Origin: Geobacillus thermocatenulatus
GTDB lineage: Bacteria; Bacillota; Bacilli; Bacillales; Anoxybacillaceae
Direction of reading: 5' to 3'
Assembly: GCF_002217655.1 (NCBI RefSeq)
Contig: NZ_NEWK01000002.1
Span: forward strand, 745,164 to 809,163
Length of the DNA stretch: 64,000 nucleotides
Under the pieces are notes generated by a model. It was not told the DNA's origin. It worked only from the letters and a program-made list of their open reading frames with translations, and did not search any database. Every line of letters begins with the position of its first letter. The first letter of the stretch is position 1. Both the position numbers and the translations under genes were made by a program. Shown in pieces: positions 22,431-35,066 of the stretch.

Positions 22431-23517
22431 GGATGACTTCCCCTTTCTTGTTGAACTCGCGGATGAGCGCCAAAAACTCGTCAAACAACGAATTCGCATC
22501 TTCCGGGCCCGGCGACGCTTCCGGATGGTATTGCACCGTAAACGCCGGGAAATCGAGATGGCGGAGCCCTTCAACCGTGCCGTCATTTAAGGCGATATGC
22601 GTCACCTCAAGGCGCGTGCCGGCAAGCGATTCATGCGTGACCGTATAGCCATGGTTTTGCGCCGTGATGGCGACTTTGCCGATGCGCAAGTCTTTGACCG
22701 GATGGTTCGAGCCGCGATGGCCGAATTTCATCTTCTCCGTATTCGCGCCGCACGCCAAGGCGAACAGCTGATGGCCGAGGCAGATGCCAAAGAGCGGCGC
22801 TTTGCCCAAGATCCCGCGGATCATCTCGATCGCTTCCGGCACGTCTTTCGGGTCGCCCGGGCCGTTCGAGAGCATGACCCCATCCGGATGCCAGCTCAGT
22901 ACTTCTTCAGCAGTCGCATTGTACGGCAACACGATGACATCGCAGTTTCGCTTGTTCAATTCGCGCAAAATGCCGTGCTTCATCCCAAAGTCGATCAAGA
23001 CGACGCGCTCGCCGCGCCCCGGGCTTGGATAGGCGCTTTTCGTTGAGACGCGCTGCACTTGGTCGCGCGGCCACTCCATCGCCCGCAGCTTGGCCGCCGC
23101 TTCCGCCGGATGGACGTCCAGCCCGCAAATCATTCCTTTCAGCGTTCCGTGCTGGCGGATGATCCGCGTCAGTTTGCGCGTGTCAATGCCCGCAAGTCCC
23201 GGAATGTCTTTTTCTTTTAAATACTCATCCAGCGTCAGTTCGCCGCGCCAGTTCGACGGCGTTACGCACGCTTCTTTGACGATGAACCCGTGCACGTACG
23301 GGCGGATCGCTTCAAAGTCGTCGCGGTTGATGCCGTAGTTGCCGATCAATGGATACGTCATCGTCACGATTTGCCCGCAATACGACGGGTCGGTCAAAAT
23401 TTCTTGATACCCGGTCATGCCGGTGTTAAAGACGACTTCGCCGGTCGTCTCTTTCATGCTGCCAAACGCTTCGCCGACAAAAAACGAACCGTCTTCCAAA
23501 ATCAGCTGCCGTTTCAT
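22423..23517 (-). CDS. carA: Carbamoyl-phosphate synthase small (glutaminase) subunit
   Basis: A 364-residue class I glutamine amidotransferase that supplies ammonia to CarB. The catalytic triad region is seen as [11 protein letters not shown] (Cys nucleophile) and [11 protein letters not shown] (His and Glu). The N-terminal domain has [13 protein letters not shown] and [16 protein letters not shown]. It starts one base after the pyrC stop and overlaps carB by eight bases. Length equals that of B. subtilis PyrAA. Confidence 0.96.
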   Translation of the reverse strand: MKRQLILEDGSFFVGEAFGSMKETTGEVVFNTGMTGYQEILTDPSYCGQIVTMTYPLIGNYGINRDDFEAIRPYVHGFIVKEACVTPSNWRGELTLDEYLKEKDIPGLAGIDTRKLTRIIRQHGTLKGMICGLDVHPAEAAAKLRAMEWPRDQVQRVSTKSAYPSPGRGERVVLIDFGMKHGILRELNKRNCDVIVLPYNATAEEVLSWHPDGVMLSNGPGDPKDVPEAIEMIRGILGKAPLFGICLGHQLFALACGANTEKMKFGHRGSNHPVKDLRIGKVAITAQNHGYTVTHESLAGTRLEVTHIALNDGTVEGLRHLDFPAFTVQYHPEASPGPEDANSLFDEFLALIREFNKKGEVIHA

Positions 23518-23518
23518 G

Positions 23519-25855
<2,337 letters not shown>

Positions 25856-25864
25856 GTATTCGAT

Positions 25865-27166
25865 TTAGGCAACATGGCCGCTGTCGTTTTCAGCTTCAAA
25901 TAAGTTTTCCGCTTCTTGCGGACGCCCCGGCAGCACTAAGTTGAGCAGGACGCCGACAATCGCCGAAAGCGCCATGCCGGTGATTTGGAAGCTGTCGCTG
26001 ATTTTGAGCACCGCACCGCCGATGCCGATCACCAAGATAACCGAGGCGATGACCAAGTTGCGCGTCGCGCCAAAGTCGATGCGGCTGTCAACGAGCATCC
26101 GCAATCCGGACGAGGCGATGATGCCAAACAGCAAGATCGACACGCCACCCATGACCGGCGTCGGAATCGAGCTGATCAGCGCCGTGATTTTGCCGACGAA
26201 GCCAAAGGCGATCGCGATGACTGCCGCGCCGGCGAGCACATAGACGCTGTAAACCCGGGTGATCGCGAGCACGCCGATGTTTTCCCCGTACGTCGTTTTC
26301 GGCGGGCCGCCGAGCAAGGCGGAAATCATCGTCGCCGTTCCGTCCCCTAAAATCGAGCGGTGCAGCCCCGGTTTTTGAATAAGGTCGCGGCCGACAACTT
26401 TGCTTAAGACGAGCTGGTGGCCGATATGTTCGGACAAGGTGACGATCGCCACCGGCACCATGAGCATGACGATCTCGGCAGTGATGCGCACCGGATAATC
26501 GGCAAACGGAATCAAGAAATCCGGCCACTCGAACCATTTCGCCGCCGCCACTTTCGACAAGTCAACCAGTCCGACAGCGAGGGCGTAAACGTAGCCGACA
26601 ACGATGCCGACAAGCACCGGAATCAAGCTCAACATGCCGCGCGCGAGCACGGAGCAGATGATCGTCGCCGCGAGCGTCACAAGCGCCACCGAGAAATGAA
26701 GCAGACTGTATTTGCCGTCCGGGCCGTTCATCGCCATCCCGACCGCCGTGCCGGCTAAGCCGAGACCGATGACGATGATGACCGGGCCGACGACAACCGG
26801 CGGCAGCAGTTTCATCACCCAGCGGTAGCCGGCTTTTTTAATGATGAGGGCGACAACCCCGTACACCAATCCAGCGAGGAAGCTGCCAATCATCGCCGCT
26901 CCCGGGCCGCCAGCCGTTTTCGCCGCGATGATCGGCGCGATGTAGGCAAACGAGGAGCCAAGATACGCCGGCACCTGCCATTTCGTAATGAGCAAAAACG
27001 CCAATGTCCCGAGCCCGCTTGTGAGCAAGGCGATTGACGGATCCAACCCGACTAAGTACGGCACTAAAATCGTCGCCCCGAACATGGCGAATAAATGCTG
27101 CAAGCTTAACGTCACCCATTGCCCCACAGTCGGGCGGTCTTGAATGTCCAACACCGGTTTGTTCAT
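25865..27166 (-). CDS. pyrP: Uracil permease (NCS2 family)
   Basis: A 433-residue membrane transporter with about 12-14 hydrophobic segments. It has the nucleobase-cation symporter 2 signatures QHLFAMFGATILVP, VTLSEHIGH and GGPPKTTYGENIGVLAITRVYS. The N-terminal extension of the open frame was rejected because AAAGGAGAGG lies just before the ATG at 27166. It sits between pyrR and pyrB, flanked on both sides by attenuators, so uracil uptake and synthesis share PyrR control. Confidence 0.95.
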   Translation of the reverse strand: MNKPVLDIQDRPTVGQWVTLSLQHLFAMFGATILVPYLVGLDPSIALLTSGLGTLAFLLITKWQVPAYLGSSFAYIAPIIAAKTAGGPGAAMIGSFLAGLVYGVVALIIKKAGYRWVMKLLPPVVVGPVIIVIGLGLAGTAVGMAMNGPDGKYSLLHFSVALVTLAATIICSVLARGMLSLIPVLVGIVVGYVYALAVGLVDLSKVAAAKWFEWPDFLIPFADYPVRITAEIVMLMVPVAIVTLSEHIGHQLVLSKVVGRDLIQKPGLHRSILGDGTATMISALLGGPPKTTYGENIGVLAITRVYSVYVLAGAAVIAIAFGFVGKITALISSIPTPVMGGVSILLFGIIASSGLRMLVDSRIDFGATRNLVIASVILVIGIGGAVLKISDSFQITGMALSAIVGVLLNLVLPGRPQEAENLFEAENDSGHVA

Positions 27167-27216
27167 CTTTCGCCTCTCCTTTCGCCAAATGAGCGAATTT
27201 CGTTTTTCGTGTGCAC

Positions 27217-27315
27217 AAAAACACCCTCTTTGCCCATGAAGGCGCAAAGAGGGTGCAGAAACGCCCGAAACGATTCCGCCCCTTTTGCAGCCTCACGGGA
27301 CTGCGCTTAAAAGGG
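27217..27315 (-). promoter_or_regulatory. PyrR-dependent transcription attenuator before pyrP
   Basis: The PyrR-binding motif CAGTCCCGTGAGGCTG lies at about 27288-27303 within a hairpin (27279-27315). It is followed by a 12-bp terminator stem (27222-27233 with 27244-27255) and a T5 run on the minus strand. The architecture matches the pyrB leader. Confidence 0.9.
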
Positions 27316-27322
27316 AGCTGCT

Positions 27323-27874
<552 letters not shown>

Positions 27875-27953
27875 CTAAAAAGCGCATGCACACCGCGGCC
27901 AGCGCGTTTCCGCAGGCCGTCCGCCAACAGAGGCCGTTCCCGCCTGTTTTCAT

Positions 27954-28073
27954 AAAAAATCCCCCGCCTGTGAAGCGGGGGATGGCGCGCTTATGGCCAA
28001 ACAAGATGGGCATACGCCGCCCTTCTTTGTCATTCCGACCCCTTTTCAGCCTCACAGGACTGAACTTAAAGGT
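27954..28073 (-). promoter_or_regulatory. PyrR-dependent transcription attenuator before pyrR (autoregulatory)
   Basis: The minus-strand leader has the PyrR-binding motif CAGTCCTGTGAGGCTG at 28047-28062 inside a hairpin (28039-28073). A terminator stem (27960-27967 with 27975-27982) follows, with an A run at 27954-27959 that reads as T in the transcript. The motif is close to the B. subtilis anti-antiterminator loop. The large gap between the two hairpins leaves room for the antiterminator. Confidence 0.9.
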
Positions 28074-28091
28074 TCCTGTTCACCTGTTTTC

Positions 28092-28120
28092 ATTGTAAAG
28101 GGGGCGTGTTCGTTTGTCAA
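28092..28120 (-). promoter_or_regulatory. SigA promoter of the pyr operon
   Basis: TTGACA (28115-28120) and TACAAT (28092-28097) are separated by 17 bases on the minus strand. The -35 overlaps the last codons of the rluD-family gene. The predicted start is about 10 bases before the pyrR leader hairpin, as expected for the attenuated operon. Confidence 0.85.
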
Positions 28121-29031
28121 TCGTTTTTTCGCAGCCAGTCAAGCAATTCGGCAAACTCCGGCGGCAGCGGCGCTTCGAATTCCAAATACTCGCCGCTTCT
28201 TGGATGGCGGAAGCCGAGCACCCCGGCGTGAAGCGCCTGGCCGTCGATGGCGAGCGTTTTTTTCGGCCCGTATTGCGGGTCGCCAGCGAGCGGGTAGCCG
28301 ATGTATTTCATATGGACGCGAATTTGGTGCGTCCGCCCCGTTTCCAGCTGGCACTCCACATACGTATAATGGCGAAACCGCTCGAGCACGCGGAAATGGG
28401 TGACGGCTTCTTTCCCATTTTCCTCGGTGACGGCCATTTTTTTTCGGTCGCGTTTGTCGCGGCCGATCGGCGCGTCGATCGTCCCGTAATCATGCGGAAT
28501 GACGCCGTGGACGATCGCCTTGTAGCGGCGCGTCACCGTTTTGTTCACCAGCTGCTCGACGAGCGAGCGGTGGGCGGCGTCGTTTTTCGCCACCATCAAC
28601 AGCCCTGATGTATCTTTGTCAATGCGATGGACGATGCCGGGGCGAAGCACGCCGTTGATCCCGGACAAGTCGCGGCAATGGGCGAGAAGCGCGTTCACAA
28701 GCGTGCCGCGCATATGCCCCGGCGCCGGGTGGACGACCATGCCGCGCGGTTTGTTGACGACAAGGACGTCTTCATCTTCGTAATAAATGTCAAGCGGAAT
28801 CGGCTCCGGCTCAACCTCGAGCGGCTCCGGCTCCGGCGGTGAAACGGCGACAGCGTCGCCCGCCTCGCATTTGTAGTTCGCCTTGACCGTCTCGCCATTG
28901 ACGGTCACAAGCCCGCTTTTGATCCATTGCTGCACTTGCGAACGCGACCATTCCTCATTTAACGCCGCGATCACTTTATCAATTCGTTCGCCGTCATATT
29001 CGTCTTCGATGTGAAACGTGATCGTGTCCAT
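28117..29031 (-). CDS. rluD: RluD-family 23S rRNA pseudouridine synthase (YlyB)
   Basis: A 304-residue protein with an N-terminal S4 RNA-binding domain (about 14-75) and a pseudouridine synthase domain. The catalytic Asp138 is in GIVHRIDKDTSGLL, and the later RTHQIRVHMKYIGYPLAGDP is typical of the RluA/RluD group. The target uridines are inferred from family only. Its ATG directly follows the lspA stop, and the pyr promoter overlaps its end. Confidence 0.92.
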   Translation of the reverse strand: MDTITFHIEDEYDGERIDKVIAALNEEWSRSQVQQWIKSGLVTVNGETVKANYKCEAGDAVAVSPPEPEPLEVEPEPIPLDIYYEDEDVLVVNKPRGMVVHPAPGHMRGTLVNALLAHCRDLSGINGVLRPGIVHRIDKDTSGLLMVAKNDAAHRSLVEQLVNKTVTRRYKAIVHGVIPHDYGTIDAPIGRDKRDRKKMAVTEENGKEAVTHFRVLERFRHYTYVECQLETGRTHQIRVHMKYIGYPLAGDPQYGPKKTLAIDGQALHAGVLGFRHPRSGEYLEFEAPLPPEFAELLDWLRKND

Positions 29032-29496
29032 CTACTCATTCCCTTTCTCTGGTGTCGCGAAAAAAAACATATGGACAAACAGCAAGATGACGCCGACCGT
29101 CAACGCCGAATCGGCGACATTGAACACTGGAAAACTGTACGTGCCAATATGCGTATGGATAAAGTCAACCACTTCTTTCCGGAACACACGGTCGATAAAG
29201 TTGCCGACCGCCCCGCCGAGCATCAGCCCAAGCCCTACGCCCGCCAGACGTTCAGAAGGCTTCAGGCGGCGGATGTAGATCACGATCGCCGCCACAACAA
29301 TGACCGTAATCAAATAAAAGAGCCAAAACTGCCCTTCGAGCATCCCCCACGCCGCGCCGCGGTTGCGGTGCGACGTAATGTAAAGCACATTGTCAATGAT
29401 CGGGATGCTTTCCCCAAGCCGCATATAGCGGACGACAAGCCATTTCGTCCATTGATCGAGGATGACGACCGCCGCTGCAATCCAATAGTATGCCAC
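29032..29496 (-). CDS. lspA: Lipoprotein signal peptidase (SPase II)
   Basis: A 154-residue integral membrane aspartic protease with four hydrophobic segments that cleaves lipoprotein signal peptides after lipid modification. The two catalytic aspartates are in GNFIDRV and FNVADS. I chose the GTG at 29496 after GGGGGACTT. An ATG at 29523 is in frame but lies almost at the predicted transcription start. A TACAAT preceded by TGC (29537-29542, minus strand) is the likely promoter. Confidence 0.94.
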   Translation of the reverse strand: MAYYWIAAAVVILDQWTKWLVVRYMRLGESIPIIDNVLYITSHRNRGAAWGMLEGQFWLFYLITVIVVAAIVIYIRRLKPSERLAGVGLGLMLGGAVGNFIDRVFRKEVVDFIHTHIGTYSFPVFNVADSALTVGVILLFVHMFFFATPEKGNE

Positions 29497-29536
29497 CGTG
29501 CCAAGTCCCCCTGTCCTTCTCATTCATCCTTTTTGC

Positions 29537-29542
29537 ATTGTA
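29537..29542 (-). promoter_or_regulatory. Extended -10 promoter of lspA
   Basis: TACAAT with TGC immediately upstream on the minus strand, about 40 bases before the chosen GTG start. A TTTGTT 18 bases further upstream is a poor -35. It is the only promoter-like element between the decayed spacer and lspA. Confidence 0.5.
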
Positions 29543-29789
29543 GCATAATTCGCCATGGCAAACAAATGAAGCGGCAAAAAGGAGTCAGTCAAGACTTTAT
29601 GGAGAGCTTTTTTCGATTTTTCGATTTACGGCGGCCATCTCAATTAGCCATGATAAAAAGGAGAAACGACTTCCCACTTCCTGACCATGGAAGCGGCAAG
29701 AGGAGTGTGCGGCCGGGTGCACTAAACGAACGGACATCGTTCCATAGAAGCTCCCCATTCCCACATTCAGCCGATGGCTTCCAATTCGT

Positions 29790-30050
29790 TTACCAAAACT
29801 CCCGTCCAATCAAAATGGCGGCGATCACAATGCCCGCCCCCAGCCACATCATGGGGAGAAGGAGGGACAGCGAATCCGCCGGCGCTTGAAACAAAAACAG
29901 ATGCGGCCACGGGGATTGATCGTATGGGGATTGAGGCAAAAAAACATCAAAACCCCAGAAAATGCGAGTATGAAAATAGTTTCGGCTTTTAAGCGGAACG
30001 TCATTCTTGAAATGAACACCCATTTCATATGGAATGCCCTCTCTAATCAT
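29790..30050 (-). pseudogene. Remnant of a membrane protein gene (possibly ABC-2 type permease)
   Basis: Two frames each give a membrane-like piece. One, starting at the ATG near 30023, reads MKWVFISRMTFRLKAE and continues into a hydrophobic segment ending CLNPH. The other (29790-29905) reads LLLPMMWLGAGIVIAAILIG and ends REFW-stop. Together they resemble the N-terminal and a middle segment of an ABC-2 permease joined by a frameshift. The 86-codon frame over the region has no ribosome site. Assignment to a family is tentative. Confidence 0.35.
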
Positions 30051-30083
30051 GAATTTGAAATGTTTGTAAAATTCAATGGCAAT

Positions 30084-30100
30084 AAAAAAAAAAAAAAAAA
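30084..30100. repeat. Run of 17 adenines
   Basis: A 17-base poly-A homopolymer lies in non-coding DNA. It is the longest homopolymer noticed in the window and could vary in length between cells or be a sequencing-error hotspot. Confidence 0.9.
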
Positions 30101-30246
30101 GAAGATGTCAACCTTTTACATGGAAATTCACAGTATATTCACAAATAATAGGAAAATTGCGCTATAAACATCATGATTTTAAGCAAACGTGTGGTCGAAG
30201 ATGATGGAGTAAATGCGACGGAGGCTCATGAGACACGGAGTTTGAC

Positions 30247-30296
30247 AGAATTGGTTCAACTATAGAATTGATTCAACTACAGAATTGAATTTATAC
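30247..30296. repeat. 17-bp tandem repeat, about 2.5 copies
   Basis: AGAATTGGTTCAACTAT, AGAATTGATTCAACTAC and a partial AGAATTGAA follow one another with a 17-base period and two differences between full copies. It lies in the non-coding spacer. No function is evident. Confidence 0.8.
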
Positions 30297-30393
30297 ACTG
30301 CAACATTCTGCACTTTTTCTTGACAAAAACAACCCCCCCTGATCCCTTTGCGTTTTTTACACCATCGTTTTGGGTTTTTTCTTTCCTCCACCA

Positions 30394-30437
30394 AAAGCAA
30401 GCGGCAAGGCCGCCCCAAGGCAGCCTGCCGCTTTTCG
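30394..30437 (-). terminator. Terminator downstream of ileS
   Basis: A long GC-rich hairpin (arms beginning AAGCGGCA and ending TGCCGCTT, with an internal bulge) starts directly after the ileS stop codon. A TTTT run follows it after a few bases on the minus strand. Confidence 0.7.
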
Positions 30438-33212
30438 TTACGCGGAATAATGTTCATTCACGATATGTGCGCAGCGCGGGCAAAGCGTCGGATGCGACGG
30501 ATCGGCGCCGACTTCTTTCGTCACCGTCCAGCACCGTTCGCACGTCTCGCCTTCCGCCGGGCGGACGAGGACGGCCACGTGGTCGAGCCGCTCGGCTTCG
30601 GCCGGCGCGGCGTCATACGGCTCATCGGCAACGGAAAACGCGGAAACGATGAGAAGCTGGCGCAAGTCGGCATCAAGCGACGCCAACAGCTTCCGCGCCT
30701 CGTCTTTCGGGTAGACGGTGACGCTCGCGGTCAGCGATTTGCCGATCACTTTTTCATTGCGCGCGTTCTCGAGCGCTTTTAACATGTCATCGCGCACGTC
30801 CATAAACGCATCCCATTTCGAAAGCAGCGCTTCTTCGCCGTCGATCGCGATCGGCTCCGGCATATCGGTGAGCTGGATGCTTTCGACGTTTTCTCTCCGG
30901 TTCGGGATATGCTCCCACACTTCATCGGCGGTATGCGGCAAAATCGGCGCAATCAGCTTCGCCAATGCGACGACCGTTTCATACAATACGGTCTGCACGG
31001 CGCGGCGGGCGCGGGAATTGGCTGCTTCGATGTACAAAATGTCTTTCGCCATATCCAAGTAAAACGCGCTCAGCTCGACGGTGCAAAAATGGTTCATCTC
31101 ATGGTACACCGCGGCGAAATCGTAACGGTCATACGCCTTTTTCACTTTGGCGATCAGCTTGTTCAACTTCGCCAGCATGTAGCGGTCGACTTCGCCCAGC
31201 TCCTCAACCGGCACGGCGTTTTCGTTCGGGTCAAAATCGAACAAGTTGCCGAGCATAAACCGGAACGTGTTGCGGATTTTCCGGTACACTTCCGACACTT
31301 GTTTTAAAATATGATCGGAGATGCGCACGTCCGCTTGGTAGTCGACCGACGCGACCCAAAGCCGCAAAATGTCGGCGCCAAACTGCTCCATTACTTTCGC
31401 CGGCACGACGACGTTGCCGAGCGACTTGCTCATTTTCCGCCCTTCGCCGTCCAAGACAAAGCCGTGGCTCAACACGCCTTTGTACGGCGCTTTGCCGGTG
31501 ACGGCAACGGCGGTGGACAGCGATGAGTTGAACCAGCCGCGGTATTGGTCGGATCCTTCCAAGTACAGATCAGCCGGGCGCGCGAGATCGTCGCGTTCGA
31601 CCAACACGGCTTGGTGCGACGAACCGGAGTCAAACCAGACGTCCATAATGTCCGTTTCTTTCGTAAAGATGCCGTTCGGGCTCGACGGATGGGTGAATCC
31701 TTCCGGCAGCAAGTCTTTCGCCTCGCGCTCAAACCAGACGTTCGACCCGTATTGGCGGAACAAGTTCGACACATGCTCGATCGTTTCATCGGTGATGATC
31801 GGTTCGCCGTTTTCGCCGTAAAAAACCGGAATCGGCACGCCCCAGGCGCGCTGGCGGGAAATGCACCAGTCGCCGCGGTCGCGCACCATGTTGTGGATGC
31901 GGATTTCCCCCCATTCCGGAATCCATTTCGTTTCTTTGATCGCTTGAAGCAGCTCACTGCGGATTTTATCAATCGACGCAAACCATTGCGTCGTCGCCCG
32001 GAAAATCGTCGGCTGCTTCGTCCGCCAGTCGTGCGGATACGAGTGGGTGATAAACCCGAGCTTCAAGAGCGCTCCGACTTCCTCAAGCTTCTGTGTAATC
32101 GCCTTGTTGGCGTCTTCGTAAAACATTCCTTCAAACCCCGGCGCTTCACTCGTCATATAGCCGCGTTCATCAACCGGGCAAAGGACCGGAAGCCCATATC
32201 TTTGTCCGACGAGAAAATCGTCTTCCCCGTGGCCCGGCGCCGTATGGACGCAACCGGTGCCGGCATCGGTCGTGACGTGCTCGCCGCAGACGACAAGCGA
32301 GTCGCGCTCATAAAACGGATGTTTCGCCTCGACGTATTCAAGCTCTTTTCCTTTGACCGTTTTGACAACCGACCATGCGTCCCAGCCGATTTCGTTCGCC
32401 ACCGACTCGACAAGGGCAGCGGCGACGACGTATTTTTGCCCGTTTGTTTCCACGACATGGTAGTCCAGCTCCGGATGGACGGCGATCGCCAAATTCGCCG
32501 GAATCGTCCACGGCGTCGTCGTCCAAATGACGATTCGCTCATCCCCCTCAAGCACGCCTTTGCCGTCTTTCACTGGGAAGGCGACATAAATCGACGGCGA
32601 ACGCTTGTCTTTATATTCGATTTCTGCCTCGGCGAGCGCCGATTCGCTTGACGGGGACCAATAGACCGGCTTCAACCCTTTGTAAATGAGCCCTTTTTTC
32701 GCCATTTCGCCGAACACTTTAATTTGCTGGGCTTCGTACTCCGGCTTGAGCGTAATGTACGGGTTGTCCCAGTCGCCGCGCACGCCGAGCCGCTTGAACT
32801 GCCGGCGCTGGTTGTCGATTTGTTCATACGCGTATTGCTCGCACAACTTGCGAAACTCGGCGACGCTCATCGATTTGCGGTCGACGCCTTGCTTCGCGAG
32901 GGCCGTTTCAATCGGCAGGCCGTGCGTATCCCAGCCCGGCACGTACGGCGCGCAATAGCCGCTCATGGATTTGTAGCGGACGATGATATCTTTTAAAATT
33001 TTGTTCAGCGCATGGCCCATATGAATGTCGCCGTTGGCATACGGCGGGCCGTCATGCAGCACGAACAGCGGCCGTCCTTTCGTCCGCTCCTGCACTTTCC
33101 GGTAAATGTCCATTTCCTCCCATTTTTTTTGCATTTCCGGCTCCCGCTTCGGCAAGTTGCCGCGCATCGGGAACTCGGTTTGCGGCATAAGCAGCGTCTC
33201 TTTGTAGTCCAT
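30438..33212 (-). CDS. ileS: Isoleucyl-tRNA synthetase
   Basis: A 924-residue class I synthetase. HIGH-type motif [15 protein letters not shown] (about residues 53-67), the CP1 editing domain ([14 protein letters not shown]), KMSKS as [10 protein letters not shown], and an anticodon-binding domain are present. C-terminal zinc cysteines (CERCWTVT and CPRC) complete it. The combination with the C-terminal zinc finger fits the bacterial IleS1 type. It is preceded by a T-box leader and its own promoter, and followed by a terminator, so it forms a single-gene unit. Confidence 0.96.
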   Translation of the reverse strand: MDYKETLLMPQTEFPMRGNLPKREPEMQKKWEEMDIYRKVQERTKGRPLFVLHDGPPYANGDIHMGHALNKILKDIIVRYKSMSGYCAPYVPGWDTHGLPIETALAKQGVDRKSMSVAEFRKLCEQYAYEQIDNQRRQFKRLGVRGDWDNPYITLKPEYEAQQIKVFGEMAKKGLIYKGLKPVYWSPSSESALAEAEIEYKDKRSPSIYVAFPVKDGKGVLEGDERIVIWTTTPWTIPANLAIAVHPELDYHVVETNGQKYVVAAALVESVANEIGWDAWSVVKTVKGKELEYVEAKHPFYERDSLVVCGEHVTTDAGTGCVHTAPGHGEDDFLVGQRYGLPVLCPVDERGYMTSEAPGFEGMFYEDANKAITQKLEEVGALLKLGFITHSYPHDWRTKQPTIFRATTQWFASIDKIRSELLQAIKETKWIPEWGEIRIHNMVRDRGDWCISRQRAWGVPIPVFYGENGEPIITDETIEHVSNLFRQYGSNVWFEREAKDLLPEGFTHPSSPNGIFTKETDIMDVWFDSGSSHQAVLVERDDLARPADLYLEGSDQYRGWFNSSLSTAVAVTGKAPYKGVLSHGFVLDGEGRKMSKSLGNVVVPAKVMEQFGADILRLWVASVDYQADVRISDHILKQVSEVYRKIRNTFRFMLGNLFDFDPNENAVPVEELGEVDRYMLAKLNKLIAKVKKAYDRYDFAAVYHEMNHFCTVELSAFYLDMAKDILYIEAANSRARRAVQTVLYETVVALAKLIAPILPHTADEVWEHIPNRRENVESIQLTDMPEPIAIDGEEALLSKWDAFMDVRDDMLKALENARNEKVIGKSLTASVTVYPKDEARKLLASLDADLRQLLIVSAFSVADEPYDAAPAEAERLDHVAVLVRPAEGETCERCWTVTKEVGADPSHPTLCPRCAHIVNEHYSA

Positions 33213-33242
33213 CTTCGCTCCTCCTCTGGCATCAAATCAAAT

Positions 33243-33500
33243 AAAAAACCGTTCTCCCCCGGCAAGGGACGAGAACGGTCTCGCGGTACCACCCTTCTTG
33301 GCCATGCAAACGACGCACAGCCCACTTTTCATTCGTAACGGGAATGACGCGCCATGGCCTACTGGATGTTCGGCATGGAACTCCAGGGTGATGTTCACTC
33401 TTGCGCCGATGCCGGGCTTCCACCATCCCCGGCTCGCTGCGACCGGTCGTACAAGAGCTACTGTCCCTTTCATCGTCGATGGCTGTTTCGCTATTCATCC
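33243..33500 (-). ncRNA. T-box riboswitch leader of ileS
   Basis: The minus strand carries the T-box core AGGGTGGTACCGCGA (33281-33295), which binds the uncharged tRNA acceptor end. A terminator stem (33248-33256 with 33271-33279) and a T run follow. Upstream lies a Stem I-like region with the GGATGGTG segment. A candidate isoleucine specifier ATC reads at 33390-33392. Uncharged tRNA-Ile would favour antitermination and ileS expression. Confidence 0.9.
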
Positions 33501-33553
33501 TGAAAAAAGCCAACCGCCTCCCACGACGGCTGGTGCGGCGATTTTTGCCAATG

Positions 33554-33583
33554 ATTATAACCGAAACGACTTCCGCTCGTCAA
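33554..33583 (-). promoter_or_regulatory. SigA promoter of ileS
   Basis: TTGACG (33578-33583) and TATAAT (33554-33559) with an 18-base spacer on the minus strand. The -35 overlaps the divIVA stop codon. Transcription would begin about 50 bases before the T-box Stem I. Confidence 0.8.
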
Positions 33584-34092
33584 GGCTGTGACAGCGGTTC
33601 TTTCGCCCCTTCTTCTAAATCCGGCGTCTCATACTCCATCAACTCGTCCCAATCGCGGCTGTTGATCATATCAAGCTGCGCCTCGACCAACATGCGGAAA
33701 CGGGCGCGGAACACTTTCGACTGCCGCTTCAGCTCCTCGATCTCGAGGGCGATTTTCCGCGATTTCGCCAATGCATCGCTGATGATGCGCTCGGCGTTTT
33801 TTTCCGCCTCTTTAATGATCAGCTTCGCCTCTTTTTGCGCATTCCGCTTCACTTCTTCTGCTGCTTCTTGAGCAACAAGAATCGACTTATTGAGCGTCTC
33901 TTCAATGTTCGCAAAGTAGTTCAGTTTTTCCGTCAGTTCGGCCACTTTTTCTTCCAGCTGCTTTTTTTCACGGATGAGCATTTCATAGTCTTTAATGACT
34001 TGATCGAGAAACTCGTTCACTTCGTCTTCATCGTACCCGCGAAACCCGCGGCTGAATTCCTTGTTGTGAATATCCAATGGCGTCAACGGCAC
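33580..34092 (-). CDS. divIVA: Cell-division initiation / pole-targeting protein DivIVA
   Basis: A 170-residue coiled-coil protein that recognises negatively curved membrane at septa and poles. The N-terminal membrane-binding domain is typical (PLTPLDIHNKEFSRGFRGYDEDEVNEFLDQ), followed by a long heptad-rich coil to about residue 140. The start is GTG at 34092, placed six to eight bases after GGAGGTG. ATG codons eight and nine codons upstream would put this strong ribosome site inside the gene. It positions Min proteins and the chromosome-anchoring protein RacA in Bacillus. Confidence 0.94.
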   Translation of the reverse strand: MPLTPLDIHNKEFSRGFRGYDEDEVNEFLDQVIKDYEMLIREKKQLEEKVAELTEKLNYFANIEETLNKSILVAQEAAEEVKRNAQKEAKLIIKEAEKNAERIISDALAKSRKIALEIEELKRQSKVFRARFRMLVEAQLDMINSRDWDELMEYETPDLEEGAKEPLSQP

Positions 34093-34170
34093 AACGGCCA
34101 CCTCCGTCTCCATCATTCCTTTTCTTCACTTTCATTCGACACGGTTTGCCGAGTTCCTGCCGTCATTTGC

Positions 34171-34944
34171 TTATTTTTGTCGGCCGATCTGAACGAGCCA
34201 GCGCTCTTTTTTTGTCGGCCCTTCCACCGAAAACAGCTTGCAGCGGCCAAAACCGCGCGCCGACAGGACATCGCCCGGTCCGCAGAGGAAATCCGGCTTG
34301 TCCACCACCTTCCAGTTGACTTTGACAAGCCCGCTTTCAACAAGCGCACGCGCTTTCTCGCGCGCAAGGCGAAACGCCTGAGCGAGCACAGCATCGAGCC
34401 TTAGAGAAGACACCGTGATCGTTCCTTCCTCCCACGTTTCGGCAAGCGGCATGGCTGCCGACAACGGAAGGGGCTCAAGCGCAACCGGAGCTTTGCCGAT
34501 CGTTTCGACATGCAAGCGGACGTAGTCGGCGACTTCAGCAGCAACAAAAAACTGAATTTCCCCATCCCGAACAAGAATATCGCCAAACTTGCCGCGCCGC
34601 AAGCCAAGCGACATCAGCGCCCCCAACACGTCGCGATGTTCAAGGGAAACGAATTTCGCCGGATAGCGGACGGCAAACAGGACAATGCCATAATCCTCCT
34701 CCACAGGATCGATATACGGCGGAGCGAGAAACGCCCGCTTCCGCTCAACAAACGGGGCGCCGCCGAAAAAGAACGCGCGCACATCTTCCGCGCCGCCGGC
34801 GATGCTTTGCACGATTTGCTGCTCGCGCGGATCGAGAAAATCGGTCAGCTTCGGAGCGTACTGACGGCTCACCATCTCCTTCCACTCGAGCACTTGATCA
34901 ATGAACGGATGTTCCTCTTTGCGAAAATGCTGATACAGCTCCAC
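34171..34944 (-). CDS. ylmH: S4-domain RNA-binding protein YlmH (ribosome quality control factor)
   Basis: A 257-residue protein with a C-terminal S4 domain (about 180-240: LRLDAVLAQAFRLAREKARALVESGLVKVNW). In B. subtilis YlmH has been linked to ribosome-associated quality control, acting with RqcH alongside its paralogue RqcP. It starts at GTG with AAGGTG upstream. It is located in the ylm cell-division cluster between ylmG and divIVA, the conserved Gram-positive order. Confidence 0.9.
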   Translation of the reverse strand: MELYQHFRKEEHPFIDQVLEWKEMVSRQYAPKLTDFLDPREQQIVQSIAGGAEDVRAFFFGGAPFVERKRAFLAPPYIDPVEEDYGIVLFAVRYPAKFVSLEHRDVLGALMSLGLRRGKFGDILVRDGEIQFFVAAEVADYVRLHVETIGKAPVALEPLPLSAAMPLAETWEEGTITVSSLRLDAVLAQAFRLAREKARALVESGLVKVNWKVVDKPDFLCGPGDVLSARGFGRCKLFSVEGPTKKERWLVQIGRQK

Positions 34945-35066
34945 TCGACGTCACCTTGCTTTCATGGAAGAAAGGAACCCACAACGGATTCCTCTCTGCG
35001 AGTTCCGCCCTTCCGCCTTTTTGCCTGCCGGACGGAGAGCGGCGGCGCCGTATGCGCAAAACGAAG

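Larger units (their letters stand above)
29543..30437. other. AT-rich decayed spacer between lspA and ileS
   Basis: About 900 bases with no convincing intact gene. In B. subtilis this position holds ylyA, which is not found here. It contains a probable membrane-protein pseudogene (29790-30050), a run of 17 A (30084-30100), a short tandem repeat (30247-30296) and the ileS terminator. Composition is more AT-rich than the flanking genes in its right half. Confidence 0.7.

Noticed and set aside
29597-29809. A 70-codon minus-strand frame in the decayed spacer
   Set aside because: No ribosome site, no similarity recognised, and it overlaps another non-functional frame.
30242-30268. TTGACA and TAGAAT on the plus strand in the spacer before ileS
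   Set aside because: The spacing is only 15 bases and the element points into the 3' end of ileS with no gene to serve.
31545-32651. A 368-codon open frame on the plus strand
   Set aside because: It lies wholly antisense to the catalytic and editing regions of ileS and has no ribosome site or recognisable motif.
33509-33534. Hairpin (CCAGCCG with CGGTTGG and T run) upstream of the ileS T-box
   Set aside because: It could look like a divIVA terminator, but it lies downstream of the ileS promoter and may simply be part of the leader fold. Too ambiguous to call.
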